A program made the translations under genes and the position numbers. A model generated the notes under the pieces. It did no database searches and had not been told where the DNA came from. It worked only from the letters and a program-made list of their open reading frames with translations. Below are positions 9,801-17,091 of a stretch of 64,000 bases of DNA, piece by piece. Position 1 is the first letter of the stretch. Each line of letters begins with the position of its first letter. Origin of the DNA: an uncultured Bacteroidales bacterium (GTDB lineage: Bacteria > Bacteroidota > Bacteroidia > Bacteroidales > UBA932); assembly GCA_944325445.1 (NCBI GenBank), contig CALVAG010000006.1, positions 88,584 through 152,583 of the forward strand. Reading direction: 5' to 3'.

Positions 9801-9836
9801 CAGCCCCGTCATAAAAATTTTAATATTCCTTATCAT
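6807..9836 (-). CDS. Secreted golvesin-domain / N-acetylmuramoyl-L-alanine amidase-like protein
   Basis: A secreted protein of 1009 residues. I place the start at the ATG at 9836 because a minus-strand -7 box (TACTTTTG, 9861-9868) covers the longer start at 9863. Residues 1-22 form a signal peptide ending SLSFA. A golvesin C-terminal-like beta domain lies around residues 260-390. An amidase_3-like zinc hydrolase region follows, about 410-600, with LSFAFHTDAG and the later LLEFLSHQN. A fibronectin type III-like segment comes next, then a long C-terminal region rich in Asp/Tyr that I cannot assign. Such proteins are often annotated as xanthan lyase or amidase in Bacteroidales; peptidoglycan cleavage is the more likely activity here. 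Confidence 0.8.
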   Translation of the reverse strand: MIRNIKIFMTGLLLSVSSLSFAQSGDSAPVDSIMLKIGNEVDAYLEPLAAIDVDVKVLSMDFSGDSVKIHFNNLMGDYPFRDSTVADVYAIAGNYFPNEKIAIYVNGTLLDDLKSRFYSSDPQLKGKNAKRAKKEGGSAMIENVSRPYDITEGLQNRHIAVWQSHGFYYDQGLQRWEWQRARIFQTVEDLYTQSYVLPFLVPMLENAGANVFLPRERDAQTYEVIVDNDIQGSGYGESTGANIWRNGDSAGFANPKPCYEFGENPFRMGSYRVVESISQADVKKGVAESVASWLPQIPGEGEYAVYVSYKTLPNSTDAAYYTVRYKGGESEYKVNQQMGGGTWIYLGTFKFDEGATDQGVYLTNYNRRAKNSKNPAMLTADAVKFGGGMGNIARNPSADTIPYAIPPQVSGYPRFTEGARYWLQWAGFADSVYSYTHNVNDYTDDYVSRGLWVNALAAGSEKYPQAKGLNIPIDLSFAFHTDAGTFLTDSIVGTLSIYTKISNDSDKYPNGESRMQGRELADLVQTQLVNDLRCAYEPKWSRRGLWDRSYAESRSPNVPAMLLEFLSHQNFADMKYGLDPSFRFAASRAIYKGMLRFLSQKYNTPYVVQPLPVKDFAATIINEKGRNYALLSWSATADTLEPTAVAKRYVVYTRRGEGGFDNGIVVDSPNARIPIEGNKIYSFKVVAINEGGASFPSQILSVAVADGAFAKGKTVLVVNGFERVSAPASYQSADSLYGGFNDVLDHGVPYIKDISYIGSQYEFRRTIPWRDDDAAGFGASNADYEDKVIAGNTFDYPYVHGKAFLELGYSFVSSSTGAVMNGTVSLNDYDMVDFIMGKQAQTKVGRGAGPVKYEVFPVLLREKIAGYANDGGNMLISGAFVASDLWDSYDVTDEGKAFATDVLKYRWMTHYASKDNIVRSVANPYGFNGEFTFNNTLNDKIYVVEAPDAMVPADKDAYTIFRYRNTISAGVAYKGDYKVVVLGVPVETFSSQEQIEEFMAQVTGFFEQE

Positions 9837-9860
9837 AGAGTAAACCCGTTTAAATTTTGA

Positions 9861-9887
9861 CAAAAGTACGAAAAAAAGCTATTTTTG
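9861..9887. promoter_or_regulatory. Divergent promoter pair (amidase-like gene / D-cysteine desulfhydrase)
   Basis: Minus strand TACTTTTG (9861-9868) serves the amidase-like gene, 24 bases before its start. Plus strand TATTTTTG (9880-9887) serves the desulfhydrase gene, 21 bases before its start. Both match TAnnTTTG. Confidence 0.6.
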
Positions 9888-9908
9888 TAGTCTCAAAACT
9901 CAAATAAA

Positions 9909-10892
9909 ATGGAAAAGTACAACATTGCCAACCTGCCCACGAAAATCCAAAAGCTCAACAATCTTTCAAAAGAGCTGGATACGAACATTTATATAAAAAG
10001 AGACGATTTTACCGGCTCGGAAATCTCCGGCAACAAAGTAAGGAAATTGGAATACCTTTTAAAGGATGCCGTGGATAACGGTTACGACCTGCTTATAACT
10101 TGCGGAGGGATACAATCCAATCACTGCCGTGCAACCGTTGCAGTAGCCACGATGTTCGGTTTGAAATCGGCTGTTCTGTTAAGGATAGACAGCGAGCCCC
10201 CTGTTACAGGAAACTATTTTATGGACAAGCTCCTCGGAGCCGACGTAAAATTCTGCACCCGCCCCGAATACAGCAACAGCAGAGGTGAAATAATGGAACA
10301 GATGGCAGAAGGGTACAGGAAACAGGGCTATAAACCATATATAATCCCGGAAGGGGCTTCCAATGCACTCGGGACTCTCGGCTACTACAACTGCATGGAT
10401 GAGATTGCAAGACAGGAAAAAGAGATGGGAATCGAGTTCGACACCGTTGTCGTTGCCACAGGCTCGGGCGGAACATATGCAGGCCTTTACCTTTATAATG
10501 AACTCCATAAGCTGAAAAAGAGAGTAATAGGTATGGCCGTATGCGACAATACGGAGTATTTCGTAAATATCGTTGACAACATTTCACATGGCGCTCTCGA
10601 ATTTCTGCCCGAGTACAAAGGGGCGAAGCTCGACAAGGGCGCAATCGAAATAAACGACAAATATATAGGTATAGGATATGCGCTAAGCCGCCCGGAAGAG
10701 CTGGAATTCATCAAGAAGGTGGCAAGGGCGGAATGTGTCATATTGGACCCTGTCTACACGGGCAAGGCCATGTACGGCCTGTATAACGAATTGCAGCCGG
10801 GCGGAAACATTCCAAAAGGAGGAAATATCCTCTTCATCCATACTGGAGGACTTTTCGGCCTCTTCCCTGTAAGCGAAAGTTTTACATGGTAA
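9909..10892 (+). CDS. D-cysteine desulfhydrase / ACC deaminase-family PLP enzyme
   Basis: A 327-residue fold type II PLP enzyme. The PLP-lysine signature GNKVRKLEYLL starts at residue 41 (Lys43 the likely Schiff base), and CGGIQSNHCRA contains the substrate-binding Ser-Asn-His set. A glycine-rich phosphate loop (ATGSGGTYAG) appears near residue 190. Relatives convert D-cysteine to pyruvate, sulfide and ammonia, or open the ring of 1-aminocyclopropane-1-carboxylate; the gut-bacterial context and the nearby L-cysteine desulfidase gene favour D-cysteine. It has its own promoter, divergent from the amidase-like gene, and a palindromic element follows its stop codon. Confidence 0.87.
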   Translation: MEKYNIANLPTKIQKLNNLSKELDTNIYIKRDDFTGSEISGNKVRKLEYLLKDAVDNGYDLLITCGGIQSNHCRATVAVATMFGLKSAVLLRIDSEPPVTGNYFMDKLLGADVKFCTRPEYSNSRGEIMEQMAEGYRKQGYKPYIIPEGASNALGTLGYYNCMDEIARQEKEMGIEFDTVVVATGSGGTYAGLYLYNELHKLKKRVIGMAVCDNTEYFVNIVDNISHGALEFLPEYKGAKLDKGAIEINDKYIGIGYALSRPEELEFIKKVARAECVILDPVYTGKAMYGLYNELQPGGNIPKGGNILFIHTGGLFGLFPVSESFTW

Positions 10893-10974
10893 CAAGACTG
10901 CAGGCAGCGGTTTTCACATTTGCCTAAAGCAACGCAGACAGTTGCCTGCCGCCTAAAAATTCCATCTCCCAATA

Positions 10975-11086
10975 CGCATATAATGGATGCAGTACAAGGC
11001 ATCAAGGATTGGCACGAAGGAGCGTACTCACGTACGTGACTGAGCGCCAACTCAGCAGATAACGCAGTAATGCGCCATTATATGCG
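10975..11086. repeat. Large palindromic intergenic element between convergent genes
   Basis: Perfect 12-base arms CGCATATAATGG (10975-10986) and CCATTATATGCG (11075-11086) enclose about 88 bases. Inside are TTGGC (11009-11013) with GCCAA (11046-11050) and, at the centre, the 12-base palindrome TCACGTACGTGA (11028-11039). The whole can fold into one long branched hairpin on either strand. It sits in the gap between a plus-strand and a minus-strand gene end, where a bidirectional terminator or a dispersed MITE-like repeat would be expected. From memory, similar sequence (the AAGGCATCAAGG and GTACTCACGTACGTGA parts) recurs between genes in other Bacteroidales; I could not check that. Confidence 0.65.
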
Positions 11087-11088
11087 CA

Positions 11089-11733
11089 TTAAGATTTTAC
11101 GATAATAGTTTTAAAACAATCCGAAATATCCTTAGCCCTGTCGGTAGTATCTTCGAGATTCTGAATTATGTTTTTATTTTTGATAAGCTCTATGGCATTC
11201 TTTTCTATCTGGAAAAGGTTGCTCATGTAACACTCGTACATATCATCGACTTCGTGCTCGATTTCCTTGATACGCAAGCATTTCTGCATAAGAAACTTCG
11301 CCTTCTCCTTTATTGCGGAGAACTCGTTGATGAGACCTGATATGATTTTGGCATCTTCGAGTATGGACTCGACTATCTCCACCCATATTTTATCTATGGC
11401 AATGGGATGATAGATAAGCATCTTCTTTGCACAGTCATGGATACCGTCCATAAACGATTCTATATGAGATGCCAGGGTCTGCAGATATTCACGGTTGATA
11501 AAGGTATGCCTGGCTTTATATAGAGATTCGAATATCTCATCTGCAATCCAGTCCCCTTTGGATTCGCATTTTTTTATCTCCTTGCACAGTTCTTCCCTGT
11601 CCGGAAGGGAATCTGCCTTTACAAACCTCTCGAGCAGCCCTGCAGCATACTCTACAGTCTCCACCTGCTCCCTGTACAATTTTAAAAGCGAACCGTCATC
11701 CTTTCTTGCAAATGATTTGAAAAAGTTTCCCAT
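11089..11733 (-). CDS. DUF47 (PhoU-like) family protein
   Basis: A 214-residue all-helical protein of the DUF47/PhoU-like family, related to the phosphate-signalling regulator PhoU. I use the ATG at 11733 (MGNFFKSFARKD), which is the usual family start, not an in-frame one four codons earlier. Helical heptads run the whole length, with the acidic metal-binding-like stretch IKEIEHEVDDMYE near residue 165. Family members usually sit beside a PiT phosphate transporter gene; none is present here. It starts 8 bases after the acetyltransferase stop codon, so the two probably share a transcript. Confidence 0.85.
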   Translation of the reverse strand: MGNFFKSFARKDDGSLLKLYREQVETVEYAAGLLERFVKADSLPDREELCKEIKKCESKGDWIADEIFESLYKARHTFINREYLQTLASHIESFMDGIHDCAKKMLIYHPIAIDKIWVEIVESILEDAKIISGLINEFSAIKEKAKFLMQKCLRIKEIEHEVDDMYECYMSNLFQIEKNAIELIKNKNIIQNLEDTTDRAKDISDCFKTIIVKS

Positions 11734-11741
11734 AGACAAAA

Positions 11742-12239
11742 TCAATTTAACCTTAATTCCATAATATAATCATCCATCACATACCCTCCTCCTATATCTG
11801 TAACATCCTCTTTAACTACCTTATAACCTCTTTTCAAATATATCTCGTACGAGCCGGTATTATGTTTGTTAACCGTAAGCCATACTTTGCCGGCCCCCTT
11901 TTCTTCAGCCGTTTTATTTGCGAAGTCGAACCCTTGGGAGCCATATCCCCTGCCCCTGAACTCCTTTAACAGATATATCTTGCTTAAAAATAAAGCCCCC
12001 GGAGATTCCTGCAATGCCATAAAGCCTATTGAAACGGATGTATCGTCATCCTTTATAAGATAATAACTGTAATTATCATGCTCCATCTGCCGGGCCATGG
12101 CATCGACTGTAAGAAATTTCCGGAGCATGAAATCGATCTGCCCCGACGGGAGCAGTTTTCCATAGTGTTCATGCCATGTTACGGCTGCAAGATTTTCTAT
12201 CTCTTTCAGAGCGTCTCTTTCCGAAACCTTTACTATCAT
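11742..12239 (-). CDS. GNAT family N-acetyltransferase
   Basis: A 165-residue GNAT-fold protein with the acetyl-CoA binding loop EFRGRGYGSQG (R-x-x-G-x-G type) near residue 93, followed by the helix ending AEEKGAGKVWLTVN and the C-terminal YLKRGYKVV strand. The substrate cannot be read from the sequence. A minus-strand -7 box TAAATTTG lies at 12254-12261, 14 bases before the start. It heads a likely two-gene transcript with the DUF47 gene. Confidence 0.87.
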   Translation of the reverse strand: MIVKVSERDALKEIENLAAVTWHEHYGKLLPSGQIDFMLRKFLTVDAMARQMEHDNYSYYLIKDDDTSVSIGFMALQESPGALFLSKIYLLKEFRGRGYGSQGFDFANKTAEEKGAGKVWLTVNKHNTGSYEIYLKRGYKVVKEDVTDIGGGYVMDDYIMELRLN

Positions 12240-12253
12240 ATAAAAGCATTAAA

Positions 12254-12319
12254 GCACAAATTTAGGGATTTCTGCCGTATGAACAAATGCAGGGAAACGA
12301 TTTTATTTGCATAAATTTG
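12254..12319. promoter_or_regulatory. Divergent -7 boxes (GNAT gene / SDR gene)
   Basis: Minus strand TAAATTTG at 12254-12261 and plus strand TAAATTTG at 12312-12319, each facing its own gene at 14 and 25 bases. I do not see equally convincing -33 elements. Confidence 0.45.
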
Positions 12320-12344
12320 TATGAATTTAATAAAAATAACGCGA

Positions 12345-13106
12345 ATGAAAACACTATTTATTACAGGAGGCTCAACAGGCATAGGCGCCGCATCGGTCAG
12401 AAAATTCATCGGTCAGGGATGGAATGTCGGTTTCATGGATATAAACAGAGAAGCGGCAGAGATGCTTCAGAAAGAGGTTGGAAAACCGGAACACCTGCTA
12501 TTTACGGAGGGCAATACACGCAGCAGAGAGGATATCCGCAAGGCTGTGGAGGCAACGGTAAAACGGTTCGGGGCTATAGAGAGCGTCGTGGCCAATGCCG
12601 GAATCCACAGATGCAATACATTGCTCGACATTGCAGACGAAGAGCTTGACCTGATGATACAGACAAACATATACGGAACCGTAAATACTCTTCGCGAGGC
12701 TGTTCCGCAAATCATAAAGGCGGGAGGAGGGAGCGTTGTAATCAATGCCTCGGACCAATGGTTCGTAGGAAAGCCCAACAGTTTTGCATACGGACTGACA
12801 AAAGGAGCGCTCGGCCAGATAACACGGAGTTTGTCGATTGACCTGGGCCGATATAATATACGTGTCAATGCCGTATGCGCCGGAACTATCCATACCCCGC
12901 TTGTAGATAATCTTTTCAAGAATTTTGCAGAAGTGAACAATTGCAGCATTGACGACTACTGGAAAGAAGAGAACGCCCTTTATGCACGCGGTTCGGCAGG
13001 CCGCCCGGAAGAGGTTGCAGAATTGATCTATTTCCTCGCTTCCGATGCATCGAGTTTCTGCACCGGCGGACATTACCTTGTCGACGGCGGACTTGTAGCG
13101 CGATAA
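12345..13106 (+). CDS. Short-chain dehydrogenase/reductase
   Basis: A 253-residue classical SDR. The ATG at 12345 (MKTLFITGG) is chosen because the cofactor motif TGGSTGIGAA then begins at the expected position; an ATG 8 codons upstream is less likely. NAG (ANAGIH) occurs near residue 85, the catalytic Ser in VVINASDQ near residue 135, and the YxxxK motif as YGLTKG. The C-terminus keeps TGGHYLVDGG. The substrate is not evident and the neighbours do not help. Expressed from its own promoter (-7 box 12312-12319). Confidence 0.9.
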   Translation: MKTLFITGGSTGIGAASVRKFIGQGWNVGFMDINREAAEMLQKEVGKPEHLLFTEGNTRSREDIRKAVEATVKRFGAIESVVANAGIHRCNTLLDIADEELDLMIQTNIYGTVNTLREAVPQIIKAGGGSVVINASDQWFVGKPNSFAYGLTKGALGQITRSLSIDLGRYNIRVNAVCAGTIHTPLVDNLFKNFAEVNNCSIDDYWKEENALYARGSAGRPEEVAELIYFLASDASSFCTGGHYLVDGGLVAR

Positions 13107-13233
13107 CGGGGCTTATATATTGTCGCACTATAAAATACAATAAAATTTTACACTACCTTAACATTTTTGTTTTCAGCGTCATATCACAAAGTTTGAGTGA
13201 AAACAAGAAAAGATTGCATAAAAAAAGTTACAA

Positions 13234-13268
13234 TTTGTAACAACGTATTGAAAAAATTTCTATTTTTG
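13234..13268 (+). promoter_or_regulatory. Promoter of the ilv operon
   Basis: TATTTTTG (13261-13268) matches the -7 consensus; TTTG at 13234-13237 is a possible -33 element at 23 bases, slightly long. Transcription from here would place the leader peptide about 35-40 bases into the RNA. Confidence 0.55.
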
Positions 13269-13312
13269 TCGTGTTGAAACGATGGATAACAGAATATAGT
13301 GATTCAGAAATC

Positions 13313-13420
13313 ATGTTACAGAATAACACACACAACAGGTTGCGGAACAAAATGGCAGGGCTCTTAGGCAAGAGTTCAGTCGTGGTCATTATCGTGGTCC
13401 TGGTGGTCGTTATTATTTAA
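13313..13420 (+). CDS. ilv leader peptide (attenuator peptide), 35 residues
   Basis: An ATG at 13313 opens a 35-codon frame ending at TAA 13418-13420. The last 13 residues (23-35, codons 13379-13417) are VVVIIVVLVVVII: eight Val, four Ile and one Leu, with no other residue. This is the composition expected of a leader peptide whose translation senses charged Val/Ile/Leu tRNA. It is followed within 35 bases by a terminator and a competing antiterminator, then by ilvD. No function as a mature protein is implied. The N-terminal part (MLQNNTHNRLRNK) carries no branched-chain residue except Leu. Confidence 0.9.
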   Translation: MLQNNTHNRLRNKMAGLLGKSSVVVIIVVLVVVII

Positions 13421-13431
13421 TAATGATTCGG

Positions 13432-13490
13432 AATCCATTTGCTATAAACGATGCTTGCTTAATGGATTTGATTAAGCAAGCATTTTTTTT
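13432..13490 (+). terminator. Attenuator terminator and antiterminator of the ilv operon
   Basis: A perfect 12-bp stem, ATGCTTGCTTAA (13451-13462) with TTAAGCAAGCAT (13472-13483), has a 9-base loop and is followed by seven T (13484-13490). AATCCATT (13432-13439) is complementary to AATGGATT (13461-13468), which covers the end of the 5' arm, the loop and so can prevent terminator formation. Ribosome stalling on the Val/Ile/Leu codons just upstream would favour the antiterminator and read-through into ilvD. Confidence 0.9.
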
Positions 13491-13507
13491 GAAAAAGGAT
13501 TTTTAAT

Positions 13508-15337
13508 ATGATACCGTTAAGAAGCGACATTAACACAAAAGGAAGAAAGATGGCCGGAGCCCGCGGGCTATGGAGAGCCAACGGAATGAAAGAGGAACAG
13601 TTCGGCAAACCGATAATAGCGATAGTAAACTCCTTCACACAATTTGTACCGGGGCATACCCATCTTCATGAAATAGGACAGCATGTAAAGAAAATAATTG
13701 AAAACGAAGGGTGCTATGCAGCCGAATTCAACACGATAGCCATAGACGACGGAATAGCGATGGGGCACGACGGAATGCTCTATTCTCTGCCTTCGAGGGA
13801 TTTGATAGCCGACAGCGTAGAGTATATGTGCAATGCCCACAAGGCAGATGCGATGATATGCATTTCCAATTGCGATAAGATAACACCCGGTATGTTGATG
13901 GCCGCAATGAGGCTCAATATCCCGGCTGTTTTTGTTTCGGGAGGGCCTATGGAGGCCGGTGAAATTGATGGCGGGCATTACGATTTGATAGATACCATGG
14001 TGAAAGCGGCCGACAATACGGTTTCCGATGAAAAGCTGGCCGAATTCGAAAGAAAGTCATGCCCGGGCTGCGGATGCTGTTCAGGAATGTTTACCGCAAA
14101 TTCCATGAACTGCCTTACCGAGGCCATAGGGTTGGCCCTCGTAGGCAACGGAACGCTTCTGGCGACTCACCAAAAGCGCAAGGAGTTGTTTGAAAAGGCC
14201 GCAAGGCTGATAGTAAAAAATGCCAAAGAGTACTATTTCAATGGCAATACCGGAGTCCTCCCGCGTTCAATTGCCACAAAAGAGGCTTTCATGAATGCCA
14301 TGTCGTTGGATATCGCCATGGGAGGCTCTACCAATACCGTGCTTCACCTGCTCGCCGTTGCCAATGAAGCAGGAGTCGATTTCACGATGCTGGACATAGA
14401 CAGGCTTTCGAGAAAAATTCCGGTCATATGCAAAGTGGCCCCGAACTGTCACTACCATATCCAGGATGTGAACAGGGCCGGCGGCATAATGGGGATACTG
14501 GCGGAGCTGCAGCGCGGAGGCTTCCTCGACACAAAGGTTTCAAGAGTCGATTATCCGACCCTCGGCGATGCCATAAAAGAGAATGACATAATGGCTTCGA
14601 CCGCAGATACGGAGCTTACGAAAAGATATCTGGCCGCCCCCGGCAACCGTTTCAACATAAAACTCGGAAGCAACGATACATACTATAATGAATTCGACAG
14701 AGACAGAGCTGCCGGATGCATCAGGGATGTAGCACATGCATACTCGAAAGATGGAGGCCTTGCTGTCCTGTATGGCAATATTGCAAAAGACGGCTCCATA
14801 GTAAAAACCGCCGGAGTAGACGAGAAGATACTTAAATTCAGAGGGAAAGCCGTTGTCTTCGAATCACAGGAGGAGGCAGTCGAAGGCATTTTAGGCGGAA
14901 AGGTCAAAGCCGGAAATGTCGTGGTAATCAGATATGAAGGACCTAAAGGAGGTCCGGGGATGCAGGAGATGCTCTACCCTACCTCATATCTCAAGAGCGT
15001 AAAACTGGACAAAGAGTGCGCCCTGCTTACAGACGGCAGGTTTTCCGGCGGAACATCCGGGCTGTCCATAGGCCATGTATCTCCGGAAGCAGCCAACAAG
15101 GGAGAAATCGCACTGGTAGAAAACGGAGATATGATATCAATCGATATTCCTGCCAGAAGCATAAATCTCGAAATTCCAGAAGAGACGATGAAAGAGAGAA
15201 GAGCCAGAATGGAGCAAAGGGGGGAGAAGGCATATAAACCGTTGCATAGAGACAGATATGTAAGCAAAGCATTGAAAGCATACGCCTTAGCCGTAGCATC
15301 GGCAGACAAGGGAGCTGTAAGGATAATTGAAGATTAA
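13508..15337 (+). CDS. ilvD: Dihydroxy-acid dehydratase
   Basis: A 609-residue IlvD, which dehydrates 2,3-dihydroxy-isovalerate and 2,3-dihydroxy-3-methylvalerate to the 2-keto acids of valine and isoleucine synthesis. Cluster cysteines are visible in ISNCDKI and in [16 protein letters not shown]. The family's GRFSGG-type loop is present near residue 510 ([10 protein letters not shown]). Length is normal. It is the first structural gene after the attenuator; ilvB follows after 11 bases. Confidence 0.97.
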   Translation: MIPLRSDINTKGRKMAGARGLWRANGMKEEQFGKPIIAIVNSFTQFVPGHTHLHEIGQHVKKIIENEGCYAAEFNTIAIDDGIAMGHDGMLYSLPSRDLIADSVEYMCNAHKADAMICISNCDKITPGMLMAAMRLNIPAVFVSGGPMEAGEIDGGHYDLIDTMVKAADNTVSDEKLAEFERKSCPGCGCCSGMFTANSMNCLTEAIGLALVGNGTLLATHQKRKELFEKAARLIVKNAKEYYFNGNTGVLPRSIATKEAFMNAMSLDIAMGGSTNTVLHLLAVANEAGVDFTMLDIDRLSRKIPVICKVAPNCHYHIQDVNRAGGIMGILAELQRGGFLDTKVSRVDYPTLGDAIKENDIMASTADTELTKRYLAAPGNRFNIKLGSNDTYYNEFDRDRAAGCIRDVAHAYSKDGGLAVLYGNIAKDGSIVKTAGVDEKILKFRGKAVVFESQEEAVEGILGGKVKAGNVVVIRYEGPKGGPGMQEMLYPTSYLKSVKLDKECALLTDGRFSGGTSGLSIGHVSPEAANKGEIALVENGDMISIDIPARSINLEIPEETMKERRARMEQRGEKAYKPLHRDRYVSKALKAYALAVASADKGAVRIIED

Positions 15338-15348
15338 AATTTAGCTAT

Positions 15349-17061
15349 ATGAAGAAATACGAGAACATCAAGGGTACAGAGGCTTTAATAATATCACTTT
15401 TAGAGAATGGGGTAGATACCATTTTCGGATACCCCGGCGGCACTATAATGCCGTTTTACGATGATTTATACGACCACGCCGACAAAATCAACCATATACT
15501 TGTAAGGCACGAGCAGGGTGCGGTTCATGCAGCCGAAGGGTATGCAAGAAGCACCGGAAAAACAGGCGTATGCGTTGCCACTTCGGGACCTGGAGCCACA
15601 AACTTCGTAACCGGCATTGCCGATGCGATGATGGACTCCACTCCTATAGTCTGCATAACTGCACAGATCAATGCAGACAAGCTGGGGACCAACTTTTTCC
15701 AGGAAGCCGATATGGTCGGGATAACCCGTCCGATTACGAAATGGAACTATCAGATAACCGATGCTTCGGAAATCGCCGAAACAATGGCGAAGGCTTTCTA
15801 TATCGCCCAAAGCGGAAAACCAGGGCCGGTCGTTATAAGTATCACCAAGAATGCCCAGACAGAAAGGACAGATTTCTGCTATGACCCGGATGTATTGCTC
15901 AAAGGCGTAGTGAAAGAGAGGCCAAAAGCATCCGAAGATGAAGTAAAAAAGGCGGCAGAACTGTTGAACGGGGCAAAAAGGCCGCTGATTGTAGCCGGTC
16001 ACGGAGTAATCATATCGAATGCAGAAAAGGAACTTGCAGAGTTGGCTGAGAAAGGCAACATTCCTGTAGCCACCACATTGCTCGGCATCTCGGCGCTGCC
16101 TTCCGATTTCGACAAGCTCGTGGGGACAGTAGGCATGCACGGCAACATAGCTCCCAATGCCATGACTCAGGAGGCGGATGTGCTTCTGGCCGTTGGAATG
16201 CGGTTCAGCGACAGGGTCACAGGAGAGACTCACGGATATGCCAACAAGGCAAAAATCATCCATATAGAGATTGACAGAGCGGAAATAGATAAAAACATAA
16301 AGAGCGACCTTGCAATAAACGCAGATGCAAAAGAGACTCTGGCACAAATTGCAAAAAAGGTGGAATACCGCGACAGAAAAGAGTGGTTCGACTTTGCAAG
16401 GAAAGAGAACAGTTACGAACATGACAAGATAATCGCTCCCGAACTCGCAAGTTCGGACTATATAAGCATGGGACAGGTAGTCGCAAAAATTTCCGAAAAA
16501 ACGGATGCAGGCGCCATAGTCGTAACGGATGTAGGACAAAACCAGATGTTCAGCGCAAGGTATTCCAAATTCAAAAACAGTAAAAGTTGGGTAACCTCCG
16601 GAGGATTGGGAACCATGGGATTCGGGCTGCCTGCCGCCATCGGAGCTAAAATCGGCAATCCGGAGCGCGAGGTCGTGGCGATTGTAGGCGACGGAGGATT
16701 CCAGATGAATATACAGGAGCTGGGAACTGTAATGCAATCAGGAATAGGCGTAAAAATAGTTCTGATGAACAACCACTTCCTTGGCATGGTAAGGCAATGG
16801 CAGGAACTTTTTTACGATAAGCGCTACGCATTTACCAGATTGGACAATCCTGATTTCCAACAGATAGCAGCCGGATACAGAATTGCATCGGAGAGAGTTG
16901 TAAACCCGGCGGATCTCGACTCTGCAATAGAGAGAATGCTCAAGACTCCCGGAGCCTACCTGCTTGAAGTCGCAGTCAAGGAGGAAGAGAATGTCTTCCC
17001 AATGATTCCCGCCGGTGCGACACTAAGCGGCATAATCTATGAAAAACCCGAGAAAAAATAA
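15349..17061 (+). CDS. ilvB: Acetolactate synthase, catalytic (large) subunit
   Basis: A 570-residue ThDP-dependent acetohydroxyacid synthase large subunit, making acetolactate and acetohydroxybutyrate from pyruvate and 2-ketobutyrate. The catalytic Glu is in RHEQGAVHAAEGYAR near residue 55. The ThDP/Mg motif GDGGFQMN is near residue 447. FAD-domain features are in the middle. The C-terminal sequence NVFPMIPAGA is that of AHAS rather than a related oxidase. There is no ilvN regulatory-subunit gene after it: the stop codon is followed by only 30 bases before ilvC. The regulatory subunit must lie elsewhere or be absent. Confidence 0.96.
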   Translation: MKKYENIKGTEALIISLLENGVDTIFGYPGGTIMPFYDDLYDHADKINHILVRHEQGAVHAAEGYARSTGKTGVCVATSGPGATNFVTGIADAMMDSTPIVCITAQINADKLGTNFFQEADMVGITRPITKWNYQITDASEIAETMAKAFYIAQSGKPGPVVISITKNAQTERTDFCYDPDVLLKGVVKERPKASEDEVKKAAELLNGAKRPLIVAGHGVIISNAEKELAELAEKGNIPVATTLLGISALPSDFDKLVGTVGMHGNIAPNAMTQEADVLLAVGMRFSDRVTGETHGYANKAKIIHIEIDRAEIDKNIKSDLAINADAKETLAQIAKKVEYRDRKEWFDFARKENSYEHDKIIAPELASSDYISMGQVVAKISEKTDAGAIVVTDVGQNQMFSARYSKFKNSKSWVTSGGLGTMGFGLPAAIGAKIGNPEREVVAIVGDGGFQMNIQELGTVMQSGIGVKIVLMNNHFLGMVRQWQELFYDKRYAFTRLDNPDFQQIAAGYRIASERVVNPADLDSAIERMLKTPGAYLLEVAVKEEENVFPMIPAGATLSGIIYEKPEKK

Positions 17062-17091
17062 GAATATCATCAACTACTAAAAATTAAATAT

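Noticed and set aside
13432..13442. GATTC-G-GAATC just after the leader peptide as a functional hairpin
   Set aside because: The loop would be a single base; it cannot form as a simple RNA hairpin.
15466..16737. A 423-residue frame antisense to ilvB
   Set aside because: It lies wholly opposite a certain gene and has no family resemblance.
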